From NCBI RefSeq assembly GCF_905475395.1, contig NC_058339.1, positions 60,335,172 to 60,399,171 of the forward strand: a DNA stretch of 64,000 nucleotides, in the 5' to 3' direction. Positions 36,291-46,700 of the stretch are shown here, piece by piece (the first letter of the stretch is position 1; each line of letters opens with the position of its first letter). The notes under the pieces were generated by a model. It was not told the origin of the DNA, made no database searches, and saw nothing but the letters and a program-made list of their open reading frames with translations. The position numbers were made by a program, and so were the translations under genes. The DNA is from Chrysoperla carnea. Lineage: Eukaryota; Arthropoda; Insecta; Neuroptera; Chrysopidae.

Positions 36291-38093
36291 ATGGAAAATA
36301 ATTTATTTAATGATATAAATAATCGTCTTTTAATCGATGAAGAAAACATTCAATTAAAAAAAGAATTCCATACTGAATTTATTATTAAAAATGAAATATT
36401 TGATGAAAGTGATTCAAAAGAACATGATTCAATTAAAGAAGAATATGATTCAATGGAGGACCATGAAGCAATTAAGAAGAAGGAAATATTAGAAGAAAAT
36501 GTTACAACAAAACATGAACGGATTGATTTAAATGAAAAGTTATCTTTGGAAAAATATAAAACAATAAAACTTGAACATGAATTAAATACAGAAATTATTA
36601 TAAAAGATGAATTATTTGATGGAAATGATTCAATAGAACATGTATCAATTAAAGAAGAGTATGATTCAATGGAGGACAATGAAGCAATGAAGAAGGAAAT
36701 ATTAGAAGAAAATGTTAAAACAAAACATGAACGGATTGATTTAAATCAAGAGGTTTTATTGGATAAGAATACAAAAATTAAACTTGAACGCAAATTAAAA
36801 ACAGAATTTTTTAAAAAGGATAAAATATTTGCTGAAAATGATTTAGAACATGAATCAATTCAAAATGAAATCAAGAATATTTCATGTGACTTTTGTGATA
36901 AAAAATTTACTAATCAAAGCAGTTTAATTATACATAAACGAACTCATACTGGAAAAAAAGCTTTTTCTTGTGAACTTTGTGATAAATCATTTGCTCGGAA
37001 AAACGGTTTAGACTACCATAAACGGACTCATACTGGAGAAAATCTTTTTCTCTGTGAAATTTGTGATAAATCCTTTTATCTTCGATCTAATTTAGTTCAA
37101 CATAAACGGACACATACTGGAGAAAAACCTTTTTCCTGTGAAATTTGTGATAAATCATTTACGCTACGATCTAATTTGAAAACACACAAACTGACACATT
37201 CTGGAGAGAAACCCTTTTCTTGTGAAATTTGTGATAAATCATTTACTCTTCGATTTGATTTAGAAAGACATAAACGGACTCATACTGGAGAAAAACCGTT
37301 TTTCTGTGCAATTTGTGGTAAATCATTTACTCTTCGAGGTAATTTAGAAAGACATAATCGGGCTCACACTGGAGAAAAACTTTTTTCATGTGAAATTTGT
37401 AATAAATCTTTTACTCTTCGAGGTAATTTAGAAAGACATAATCGGACTCATACTGGCGAAAAACCTTTTTCCTGTGAAATTTGTGACAAATCATTTAATT
37501 ATGAAAGCGGCTTAGACTATCACAAACGGACACATACTGGAGAAAAACCTTTTTCCTGTGTAATTTGTGACAAATCATTCCCCCATCAAAGCGGCTTAGA
37601 CTATCACAAACGGACTCATACTGGAGAAAAACCTTTTTCCTGTGAAATTTGTGATAAATCCTTTAATCTTCGATCTAATTTAGTTCAACATAAACGGACA
37701 CATACTGGAGAAAAACCTTTTTCCTGTGAAATTTGTGATAAATCATTTACGCTACGATCTAATTTGAAAACACACAAACTGACACATTCTGAAGAGAAAC
37801 CCTTTTCTTGTGAAATTTGTGATAAATCATTTACTCTTAGATTTGATTTAGAAAGACATAAACGGACTCATACTGGAGAAAAACCGTTTTTCTGTGCAAT
37901 TTGTGGTAAATCATTTACTCTTCGAGGTAATTTAGAAAGACATAATCGGGCTCATACTGGAGAAAAACCTTTTTCATGTGAAATTTGTAATAAATCTTTT
38001 ACTCTTCGAGGTAATTTAGAAAGACATAACCGGGATGAAAATCATCGGGTCATCTGGATGAAAAAAAAAAACTTCAGCAGCGTCAAGTCGTAA
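36291..38093 (+). CDS. Intronless 14-finger C2H2 zinc-finger protein
   Basis: The ATG at 36291 (context AAAAAAATGG) opens a 600-residue protein; the frame extends upstream only without an ATG. Residues about 20-195 are acidic, made of two and a half diverged repeats of roughly 71 residues (shared IKEEYDSMED, ILEENV, TKHERIDLN). Residues about 197-585 hold 14 C2H2 fingers of 28 residues with TGEKP linkers, so it probably binds DNA in the nucleus. The target is unknown. Fingers 3-7 are repeated almost base for base as fingers 10-14, offset 588 bp (7 x 84), a recent internal duplication. The last finger ends HNRDENH, where the linker consensus is lost, and the final 16 or so residues plus the TAA lie within a hairpin (38049-38163). 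No KRAB, ZAD or BTB domain is seen. An intronless, young, repeat-rich gene fits lineage-specific expansion. Confidence 0.9.
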   Translation: MENNLFNDINNRLLIDEENIQLKKEFHTEFIIKNEIFDESDSKEHDSIKEEYDSMEDHEAIKKKEILEENVTTKHERIDLNEKLSLEKYKTIKLEHELNTEIIIKDELFDGNDSIEHVSIKEEYDSMEDNEAMKKEILEENVKTKHERIDLNQEVLLDKNTKIKLERKLKTEFFKKDKIFAENDLEHESIQNEIKNISCDFCDKKFTNQSSLIIHKRTHTGKKAFSCELCDKSFARKNGLDYHKRTHTGENLFLCEICDKSFYLRSNLVQHKRTHTGEKPFSCEICDKSFTLRSNLKTHKLTHSGEKPFSCEICDKSFTLRFDLERHKRTHTGEKPFFCAICGKSFTLRGNLERHNRAHTGEKLFSCEICNKSFTLRGNLERHNRTHTGEKPFSCEICDKSFNYESGLDYHKRTHTGEKPFSCVICDKSFPHQSGLDYHKRTHTGEKPFSCEICDKSFNLRSNLVQHKRTHTGEKPFSCEICDKSFTLRSNLKTHKLTHSEEKPFSCEICDKSFTLRFDLERHKRTHTGEKPFFCAICGKSFTLRGNLERHNRAHTGEKPFSCEICNKSFTLRGNLERHNRDENHRVIWMKKKNFSSVKS

Positions 38094-38163
38094 AAAGCTA
38101 AATAATGTTTGGCTTTTTACGATTTGACGCTGCTAAAGAATTTATTTTTTTCATCCAGATGAC
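38049..38163. repeat. 115-bp inverted repeat spanning the zinc-finger stop codon
   Basis: The terminal GTCATCTGGATGAAAA and its exact complement bracket the element. Inner arms around CAGCAGCGTCAAGTCGTAAA pair with TTTACGATTTGACGCTGCT. The loop is near CTAAATAATGTTTGG. The left arm encodes the last residues of the finger protein and its TAA (38091-38093). It looks like a tiny MITE inserted at the 3' end of the ORF. Confidence 0.85.
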
Positions 38164-39404
38164 AGAACGACCTAAACTAACTTTTTATCATAGATAGAAA
38201 AGTATATCCTATTTTTATTATCAGGATTAATTTTGAGAGTATTTAATAAATAAATTTATAATATATATTTTTTTAATAAAACGAGAATAAAGATTTAATT
38301 TAAGAAAATAAATAATGTATTTTCATTTGATTGCCATTTCCAAAGTATTTTTATTTTTTATGAACAATTGATAATAATATTCACCACCTATTGGGATCTG
38401 ACATATGGGCGGGGCTAAAAAAACATGGCTGACATAAAGTGACAAATTTTAAAAATAACATAGCAATACATACTCTTTGTGCAATTTTTCAAGAAGAGAA
38501 TAATTAATATTAATGAACGATTTTTTGCTCGGACCAATCTACAACACACGCAGAATTCGCTACCCATTTAAATTTTCCCGCAATTGAGAGTGCGAATAGC
38601 CGCAGCCAATCAAAAGCAGGCATATTGCTTGAGGCAATCTAAAACCATGGATATAGAAATATTAAAATCTAAAATACACGAAATATTATCGTTCTATTTG
38701 AATTTCCCGCAAATGAGAGCCGCAGCCAATCAAAAGTAGGCACATTGCTTCCCCCGCCAATAGACCTTTTCATCATGTCATATGCGCAAGTGCAGAATTT
38801 ATTTTTTCGTACTGACAGCAATAACTAGGACTAAGATAGAAGATATTTGTTATGCATTTTATCACATTGGTTATAAATCATTTAGTACGAAACAAATGTG
38901 AATCGTGATTTTAAAATGAAAAGCCCTATTGAAGGGCGAATATTATTTCAAGTTGCCAAAGCTAATAAACTGATCGTCTATTGGCCGGTAATTAACTGCG
39001 AAATCTTTTTTAGACAAAATGCAGGCATTTTTTATTATCCTTTTTTACGCCATAAATTAAAATTAAATGAATTACCACTGACCACATTGACGAAAATTTA
39101 GTGTATCAGAATATTAACTTTTTTAATGAATCTACAACTGCTCATAGAGTATTTGTTCGATAACAAACAGTAACAGTAAGTTCTCTTTTATGTAAATTCA
39201 TGGGAAAAATAAAAAACTTTCGTTTTATGAACGCATCCGTTTTCATCTATGATCTGTCAATCAATTTGGCGGGGTTTTCAAATTGAGTACAATTCTTACA
39301 AATTCTATTAGAATATAATAAATAAGATAAAAGTTATTTTAAAAAAATTTATTCTTCTAATATAAATAATTAACAAACAATTCAATACAAAAATATATTA
39401 AAAG
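38164..39404. other. Intergenic region between the zinc-finger gene and the NSE2-like gene
   Basis: It carries two direct repeats (about 38566-38630 and 38692-38750) sharing AATTTTCCCGCAA/AATTTCCCGCAA, CCGCAGCCAATCAAAAG and ATTGCTT. A partial third copy sits upstream of the finger gene at 36094. The TTTATT at 39346 can serve as poly(A) signal for the NSE2-like gene. A 67-codon ORF at 38898 has no recognisable features. Confidence 0.55.
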
Positions 39405-40058
39405 CTACTCAATGGTTTCATCAATACTAACTTCTGAGTTATTCAATTCTTCCTGAGATAATGATACATTTTCATCTAGATCATCATAAACAAAATAATT
39501 CTGAGTAGCACAGCCAACATAGGGGCACCGAATTCCTTTCCTTTTTGCTGCCGCCAACATTTTTTTGATAGAGCTTTTTTCGTAAAAATGTCCACATTTT
39601 TTATTTTTTACTGGACTAACAATAGGTACTTGAGTAATTGGATCTAAAGGCATATTGGGTGTGTTAGTTGGAGCAGCAGCTGCAGCTGCCTCTTCATTTG
39701 CTTGTAATAATTTTGCAGTTTTATTTTTAAACTTTCTTACGAATTGATGATTTTCAACTTGCATTTCATTATTTTCATATTTCACTGATTTTGAGTTTTC
39801 TTGGAACACTTGATTTATGTTAATTTCACCTTTCTCTGCGCATTCTGCTTTGGATTCTTGAATTACTTTTTCAAGATGTTTATGTTTTACATTTAAATTA
39901 GCACAATGATATACGGTTTTTTCTAAAATTTTAATATATTCATTCTGTTCTTCTGGATCTTTAACATTATTAGCAATGGTATTGATGCATTTACTAAACA
40001 TATCATCGATTAACTGTATTGCATTGTCTGTAGAATTTGCCTCGTAAATAATAGTCAT
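39405..40058 (-). CDS. Nse2: SP-RING SUMO E3 ligase, NSE2 (NSMCE2) family
   Basis: A single exon of 217 residues begins MTIIYEANST at the ATG 40058. In the family, NSE2 docks on the SMC5 arm of the SMC5/6 complex and SUMO-modifies targets in DNA repair. The N-terminal half (about 10-120) is helical and charged, consistent with the SMC-binding helices. A short Ala run (about 124-129) precedes the SP-RING at about 138-185: MPLDPITQVPIVSPVKNKKC, GHFYE and CPYVGC. The four zinc ligands expected for this RING type are visible as C155, H157, C178 and C183. The C-terminal tail is acidic and Ser-rich (SQEELNNSEVSIDETIE) and could bind SUMO, which is inference. The length fits the family (about 210-260). 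The lack of introns is common for this gene in insects or could reflect retroposition; the frame is intact. Confidence 0.9.
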   Translation of the reverse strand: MTIIYEANSTDNAIQLIDDMFSKCINTIANNVKDPEEQNEYIKILEKTVYHCANLNVKHKHLEKVIQESKAECAEKGEININQVFQENSKSVKYENNEMQVENHQFVRKFKNKTAKLLQANEEAAAAAAPTNTPNMPLDPITQVPIVSPVKNKKCGHFYEKSSIKKMLAAAKRKGIRCPYVGCATQNYFVYDDLDENVSLSQEELNNSEVSIDETIE

Positions 40059-40173
40059 TTTTAATTTTCGACAAAATTACTTTACAACTTTCAAAATTAT
40101 TGTTCAAAAGTGACGTTTTCTTACAAAAACCAAAGAGTATAGGTAAACCAAACCAAAAGTAAACCAAAGAGTA

Positions 40174-40212
40174 TTTTGTCAAAGACTATATATATTATAG
40201 TCTTTGACAAAA
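40174..40212. repeat. Perfect hairpin, 17-bp stem
   Basis: TTTTGTCAAAGACTATA and its exact reverse complement flank a 5-base loop, 116 bp upstream of the NSE2-like start codon. It could affect that promoter or simply be a MITE remnant. Confidence 0.7.
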
Positions 40213-40455
40213 ACATTTAATTCATACATCGCATGTTTGTAGTGCTAGTGTCTAGGCAAAGCACGCAAGTCACTAGTTTTGTTTCGCGGTTCGTTTAAAG
40301 TTAATGCTTGTAAGTCGAAAATATTATTTGTATTTTTTAGTCGTTAATATTATCAAATACCAACAAATTAATATTTTTATTTCCTGTTTTTCAATTATTT
40401 TATTTCGTTTGTTCTTAATATAAAAATCAGGTAAGTATACTTTCAAATAAAAAAA

Positions 40456-40485
40456 AGCCCACAAGGTAGCTCTTTTTTGTGGGCT
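40456..40485. repeat. Short GC hairpin flanked by A and T runs
   Basis: AGCCCACAA pairs exactly with TTGTGGGCT across a 12-base loop, with A-rich sequence before it and TATTTTTT after. It resembles a rho-independent terminator in shape, but the context is eukaryotic, so I assign no function. Confidence 0.5.
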
Positions 40486-41288
40486 ATTTTTTAATTTATT
40501 AAAATATGATACATTTTATTTTTGGCATGTTTGTGTGTGATTTGCATGGATAAATTTGAAGACTATGAAAGTATATTAATACCTAACTAGCTGGACCCAT
40601 GCGGAATTTCTGTAGTGCGGTGCCCGTGGCTAAAAACAAGGATAAACATCAACAGTAATTTACTTTCTTTTTATTTATAGTCAATTTTATTACAGATATG
40701 ATATACAAGAATGAACAAAATTAAATGTTAATATTATTTCTTTAGGTTGTATTTTCCTAAGCGGCACATTTTTAGGCCGTGAGTCTATTTTTTGTCAGTA
40801 GCCAGCACGGTAAGTTTGAAAATGAGGGATAAATCATATAATTTGATAAAGAAATAAGAAAGATATCGCGTGGACAGGAAAAAGCAGGCTATGGAAATAA
40901 TATATAAGATAATCAATAGAAAAAGGTTGTTGTACCATTTCCTTGACAACAAACAATTTTTAGTACATAACTTGTGTGTAATACTCATATATGTAATATA
41001 CTCCTATATGGGCAGTTGGTACGGGAAAGAATGTCCAAACATTACGGTGCCGACAATATTTGTTTTCTCTCTCGTTCGAGACATTTTATCTATACTGCGC
41101 ATGCTTGAGAATTACATTGAGAATTACATATATGCGCAGAGCTGACAAATGCGATCGGAAGAGTGAGAGAACGATACACTATCTGTTTCACTTAGTCCGA
41201 ACGCCTTCCACTTATAGGAACTGACCATATATGTTTACGTATTACATATATGGTAATACTAACGTTCTTGACTTGGTCATTATTATAA

Positions 41289-41735
41289 ATAACTAGCTTG
41301 ATACCCGCCCGCTTCACTGGGCTTAAAAGTTAAAACCACCGCACCGCTTTATAGCCTCCACCTCTTTTGATCTCACTTATCCCCTTTCTATAACACTTGA
41401 AGGGATTGTTTACGCAGCTAAAAGATATGCACAGTTTTCAATTTTTTAAATTGGAAAATAGTCATAATTCATTGTGTATATTAGAAAAGGTGGCTATGAA
41501 TTGTTTGACATTTACTATTATAAATTTTTACAGAAATCTTTAATTTATCAGATTAAATTAAATTAATTTAATTTTTTTTAAATTGAATATATTTGTATAA
41601 ATTATAGCTCATGTGTTATTCTGATGTATGAGCTATATTGCTGTGCAGTTTCATTAAAAACCATTCGCTATTTTTTACGTGAAAGCGTAACAAACAAACA
41701 TCCTTACTTTCCCATTTAAAATATATAGGGATAGG
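41289..41735. mobile_element. Decayed retroelement-like repeat
   Basis: It begins CTAGCTTGATACCCGCCCGC then TTCACTGGGC, a type of head common on insect interspersed elements. A related head appears at 54234-54268 (GCTATGAACCACCCGCCTCG then CTGGGC). It ends with CGTGAAAGCGTAACAAACAA, typical of RTE-like 3' tails. No reverse transcriptase remains. Confidence 0.5.
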
Positions 41736-42640
41736 GATTACGAATGTATTATTATTGTACATATAATAAAAATTGGCTTTTATCTACGGCTTTCCTGCTT
41801 AGGTATAGATAAAAACGAAGGGTTTATCATATCAATCCTCCTTGAAAATAGTTATGCTTAGTTGTCCAAGCAGCGAAAACAGTTGTAGTTCCATTTTTAG
41901 TTTTTTTACAATATAATTTAAAAGTTTAAAAGATTTGTATATCTCTTAGAAATAGACCAAAGTCTAGAAAAAGAAAAACTTTAGCGAAAATATTTAGATG
42001 AATATTCCTGTACTTACTAATGAGCAATCATCCCCTTAAATTTCAATCCAATCCGACTCTTCTTAGTTTAAATTTACAATGTTTAAAGAGAGTTACCTCG
42101 AGTTGACTTTTCCAAGCTCGCTTTAAATGAGTGTGTTTCCCATTTCCACGATTAATAAACTTGCACTTCTTTAATAACCATAATAATAAAAATTTTTTAA
42201 TTAAATCAATCAATGTAAATAATTTTGGTTACAATATAATACCCTACAGATAGGTATAATAAATTGAAAAATGGTGGAAGTGCAGGTAACTAAAGTCTCT
42301 ATATATGTGTACAATATATAATTTCTCTACTCTGCGCTCCATTTCTCTCACAGATTAAATGTGTTCAAATTCTGTTGCGAAAATCATTTTGCCATACGAC
42401 AAGCGGTGTCGTAAAGTAGAACTACTAAATCGGGTTTCAGAAGTTGGAATAAATAAATGAATATCAACCCTACTGTGAGTCCATTCTTTTAATGGTCTAG
42501 TCATTCCATAGATTTAGTCGTGTTTTTTAAAATTTAAGCCTGTTTATGATTGTCATATTGACTGCTTGACGTCATTACTGATTTTCCCAATAGAAATTAG
42601 TTATTTTTGGGAAAAAAGTACTCAAAAGACACTCACATAG

Positions 42641-42713
42641 AACGGAGGTGACGGATTTGGTTACCTCTTAGACCAGATTTCTAGAAGATCCAGATTCGAG
42701 TACCGGCTTCTGT
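42641..42713 (+). repeat. tRNA-like repeat, copy 1 (degenerate)
   Basis: This aligns over 73 bp with copy 2 at 42981-43053 (shared GGTTAC, ATTCGAGT/GTTCGAGT, GGCTTCTGTGTAATTTTTTC). The B-box is damaged (AGATTCGAGTA), so it is not a working tRNA. Confidence 0.45.
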
Positions 42714-42980
42714 GTAATTTTTTCCTTTCTTTCTATTTGCTAAAATGAAAATACGTAGGTAATGTGCGTTTCCTATTAAAATGTACAGTCTCTCCTCACA
42801 TGTTTAGTGGTATAATATAAAAATTTGAAATAAAATGTAAAAATTTAATTTCAAAATAAAAATAAGTAATGTATATTACATATTTAGCAGAGTGAAACGT
42901 TTGTGTATTCTGTATACATAAACATACAAATATAATAAGGACACGAACAGGTTACATATAATTTGAGCCCTTTACATAAA

Positions 42981-43053
42981 ACAGGAATGACACAGTCGGT
43001 TACGCTTCTAGGCTGGATATCTAAAGGACCCAGGTTCGAGTCCTGGCTTTTGT
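42981..43053 (+). repeat. tRNA-like repeat, copy 2 (SINE head or tRNA pseudogene)
   Basis: An exact B-box GGTTCGAGTCC sits within a perfect five-pair T arm (CCAGG/CCTGG). A D-loop-like CAGTCGGTTA and a seven-base acceptor pairing of ACAGGAA with CTTTTGT (wobbles, one mismatch) complete a cloverleaf outline. The anticodon stem and D stem are poor, and the base after the putative anticodon is a pyrimidine, so I favour a tRNA-derived SINE over a functional tRNA. Confidence 0.5.
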
Positions 43054-43729
43054 GTAATTTTTTCATAACTTTCTACTTGTTCCAAAAAAAAGAAAGTTAT
43101 TGAACTTTTATTGTTGTGTAACAATCTTATTGTTGTAAAAAATGAAGCACAGTTGTTTAAAGATCAAATATTTTTTGCTCCTTTTCTTTTTGCCAATTCG
43201 GTGATTAAATCGTTTTAAAGAAAGAGGATAAATTTTTCGTATAGCTACAAAACTTTTACCTGATATTTAAAAAGTGTTATAAACTTTTGTTGACTGGCAT
43301 ACTAGTTTGTTTATTAATCTGAAACTAGATACTCACCTTATACAGACTAATCGCCCCGCGTACGCGTCCGTTGTTGTATCAACTCCACTCAACAACGGCC
43401 TATAAAAAATGATCTATAGAGGTGATACGAACAGGTGTTCTGTGCACGGTCAGCTTATTTGTTTATCTTTCTAGTCATTTATTTATATAAAGTTTAAAGT
43501 AAAAATTATTATTTTTTTTTTACAAAATGATATCTAATTTTTATCAAAATTATTGAAGTGATAAAGTTAAATATTTATTGTTCTATCAAGAAGTTCAATA
43601 AGTATTTAGGTATTTTATATGTCGTAATAAAGTGAAAGAGATTACACGTAAAATTTCTCTCTAAATACTATATGGTACCTCTTTGTAATTGAGTACAAAT
43701 TATAAATTTTAATTGAAAATACGATAAAA

Positions 43730-46700
43730 ATGACAACCGATCGATTCCACAAGTAAGTGAAAAATAAAAATAATATTTAAAACTAAACTTTAAAATGTCT
43801 TTGATAGGTACTTCATTGAATGTAGAGTAAAATAAAATTTCTAATTAATTTATGCAGAAAGTTATTTATTAGAAATGTAGATGTCTAAATATAGGCAATA
43901 TAAGCAAAGATCACATTTTTAGTAATAAATATTTATAGAAATAAATTTTTATTCAATTTTTATAGAGCAACAAAAGATGGTCTACTAGATGTTTTAAAAG
44001 AAGCAACCAGACGCGATTGTAATGCAAAAGATGAGGCAGGAATGACACCTACACTATGGGCTGCATTTGAAGGCAATTTAGAAGCTTTACGATTGTTAGT
44101 TAGTAGGGGGTAAGTTTTTAGGATTATTTCTGGTTTTCTGTAAAATTATACATTTTATTTCATATTTTTAGAGGAGATCCTGATAAGGCTGATCATTGGG
44201 GAAATACAGCATTACATTTAGCTGCAGCTCGGGGTCATACTGCATGTGTAAATTTTTTAATTAATTTTGGTGCTAATTTACATTCGTTAGATATTGACTT
44301 GCATACACCACAAGATCTGGCAGTGATTAATAGTCGTGATAAAATATTACGTATACTTGATGCAGCTATTGGAAATTTAGACGCTACTGATAAGTAAGTG
44401 CATTTTATAGAAAATATTTAACTAGAAAACTGATTAGTCAAAAGAATTTGGCAAATTTCTATTAAAAAAGTCTGTAAAATTATAATATATTTAGCTCTAA
44501 ATTTTTAGAAGATAAAGTGAGTTAGTGCTTATCTGATATGAGACACTTACTCTGAGTCAGCTATAGGAACTTTAATCCAGCTTATGGGTTCATATAATGG
44601 CGAATGCGAACCAGTAATAGCGGTCCTATTTTTGTGAACTTAAAATATGTTGATTATCATTATGAAATAACTAATTGCACATAAAGAGCAAGAACAGGAA
44701 AATATATTAAAATATTTTCACCGAAGTTGATTTTTTCAAAACTGGTATCCAATTTAAGGACGTAGCTCTTTATAAGTACCATTGTAAAAGCTATAAAATG
44801 TACCCCGATAAAAAAGTCCGATTGAATTCTAATTCAAATTTTCAATTAATTCCGATTAAATCCAATAGAACCAAATATGAAATTTCCAATTCGATCCCTT
44901 TCATGAATTGGAGCCAACTGGATTAATTATTAATAAAAAATAGTTATATTTTTGAATAAAAAAAACAATAGTGACGAGTTTACACCCGTTGAGGCAGAGA
45001 GCCAATCGGAATCACGCTAAATTCACAATTTTCATCTTGTTTTTATGGAAAATTACGTTATAATATATTGAAAGCAAGTTTAGAAACAAACCATTTATCA
45101 TTCTGCATTTGAAAAAAGTAAAATTAAAAAACATGCAAGTTTTCTATTATGGGTGCTTGAATTTAGTTCTATAATGTCGTTAGCGACATCATCGTTTTGA
45201 AATGACTCTTAAGAGCTTAATGAAGCTTAACTTAAAAATGGAGGCACTAGCGAAAGGATTATTTCATATGATGGCTGATTGAAGCTGGCTCTTTTAATAC
45301 ATTAGAGTTTTAATGAATTTGCATAATGCTAATTATGATGATTAAGTGCTTGTTAAGGCACTTACTTCGAATAACAAATAGTAAAAAAGATAAGATTCTT
45401 CCTGTTGATCCTGGAAGGGTTACTGGAATAAAATTATTAAATTACTGTATTGTCATCGGCCTTTATACGTGTGCAAATTTTCAAGTTAATCGGACAATTA
45501 GAGATATATCAGTGTGCTAAAAATGGGTGATTCAGCATACGAATAAAATATTATCGCGAAGGATGAATTTTATACGATTGTTTTTCTTTTTTTTCAGAAA
45601 AAAAGCCAAAGCAATGCGGGAGAAAGCAAAAAAGGACAATGAAAAACGTGTAAAAGAGTACAATAAAAGACAACAAAAAGCTGAACAAGCTGCTGAAAAA
45701 GAAATGAAACGTATGATAAAAGATGGTGAATTCATTGATACAAGAGGCACATTACCACATCGGCCCAGTAATGTTTTATTGTCATTAAAACATCGAATGC
45801 AGAAAGCTGGCTCCATGGGTAATTTATCAACGGTTGGTTTAAATGGTACCACTTCACAGCCATACAGTGCTTTAGTTAATACTGGACCACGCGGTGCTAG
45901 CGGTGTACACAAAAAATTACTTGCGCGCAGAGGCCCAACAATAAAAAATAATAATTCTACAGATGGTGATTTTAAGGTATGTAAATTTTTATGATACCTA
46001 ATTTGAATTGTTAAAATTTTAAAATGTGTATACAGGGTGGCTTTTTTAAGTTGACATATGCTTGGAGCTCGATAAATAAATTTAATCGAGGAAAATGCTT
46101 TAAATGAAAAATGTTAGTTTCAAAGGCACACATCTTATTTCGGCATCGAATTCGATCTAAGTTTTCACATCCAATTAAAACCTCACTCTCATTCATAACA
46201 GACAAACAGTAGATGAATCGCTTTAAATTAGAAACTTGTTCTTTATAAATTTCGCCAACATTTTTTGTTTGAAACATTTTTTTGTAAACCGAATAGTTTA
46301 TAGACAGTATTGGTAGCAAAAATCTAGCTTTTTGTGCGTTTGTTCATTCAATTTGAACAAGCTCCTTTTATTGGCTTAGAAAACTTTTTTCGAAGTGTTT
46401 CAGAAACAATTATACGAAATAACAATTTTGATACGAAAAATCAATTTTGGGTAAAACATTTCAGCCCGTTTGTGCTTAAACTGTACGGTTTGCAGAAAGA
46501 TGTTTCAAACAAAAAATGTTCTAATTTAAAGTGTTTGTCTATCGATTACCAATTATGGATTACAATGAGCTTGAAAACCTAGGCCCAGTTTAATGTCTTC
46601 GATAGATGTGCGCCTACACACGAAACATTTTTTTGCTTGAAGCATTTTTATCGATAAAACTTATTTTTCGAGTTTCAAGTATGTGTCAACTTAAAAAAGT

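Larger units (their letters stand above)
40059..43729. other. Intergenic region between the NSE2-like gene and Sans
   Basis: This stretch contains a perfect hairpin (40174-40212), a second short hairpin (40456-40485), a retroelement-like remnant (41289-41735) and two tRNA-like repeats (42641-42713, 42981-43053), listed separately. Around 43355-43450 the DNA is richer in G and C, with CCCCGCGTACGCGTCCG and a TATAAAAAA at 43402, 328 bp before the Sans ATG, which could mark the Sans promoter. I see no additional gene. Confidence 0.5.

Noticed and set aside
38898-39101. Plus-strand 67-codon ORF
   Set aside because: The open frame starts with GTG rather than ATG, it has no domain, and it looks like a chance ORF in an intergenic stretch.
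40456-40485. Bacterial rho-independent terminator, suggesting contamination or transfer
   Set aside because: The shape fits, but introns, insect repeats and insect genes surround it on both sides and no bacterial gene is nearby.
42884-43066. Minus-strand ORF beginning MKKLHKSQDSNLGPLDIQ
   Set aside because: It is the antisense of the tRNA-like repeat. SQDSNLGPL-type peptides are a familiar artefact of translating tRNA-derived sequence backwards.
45532-45912. Minus-strand 126-codon ORF
   Set aside because: It lies entirely opposite Sans exon 4, whose coding model is well supported.
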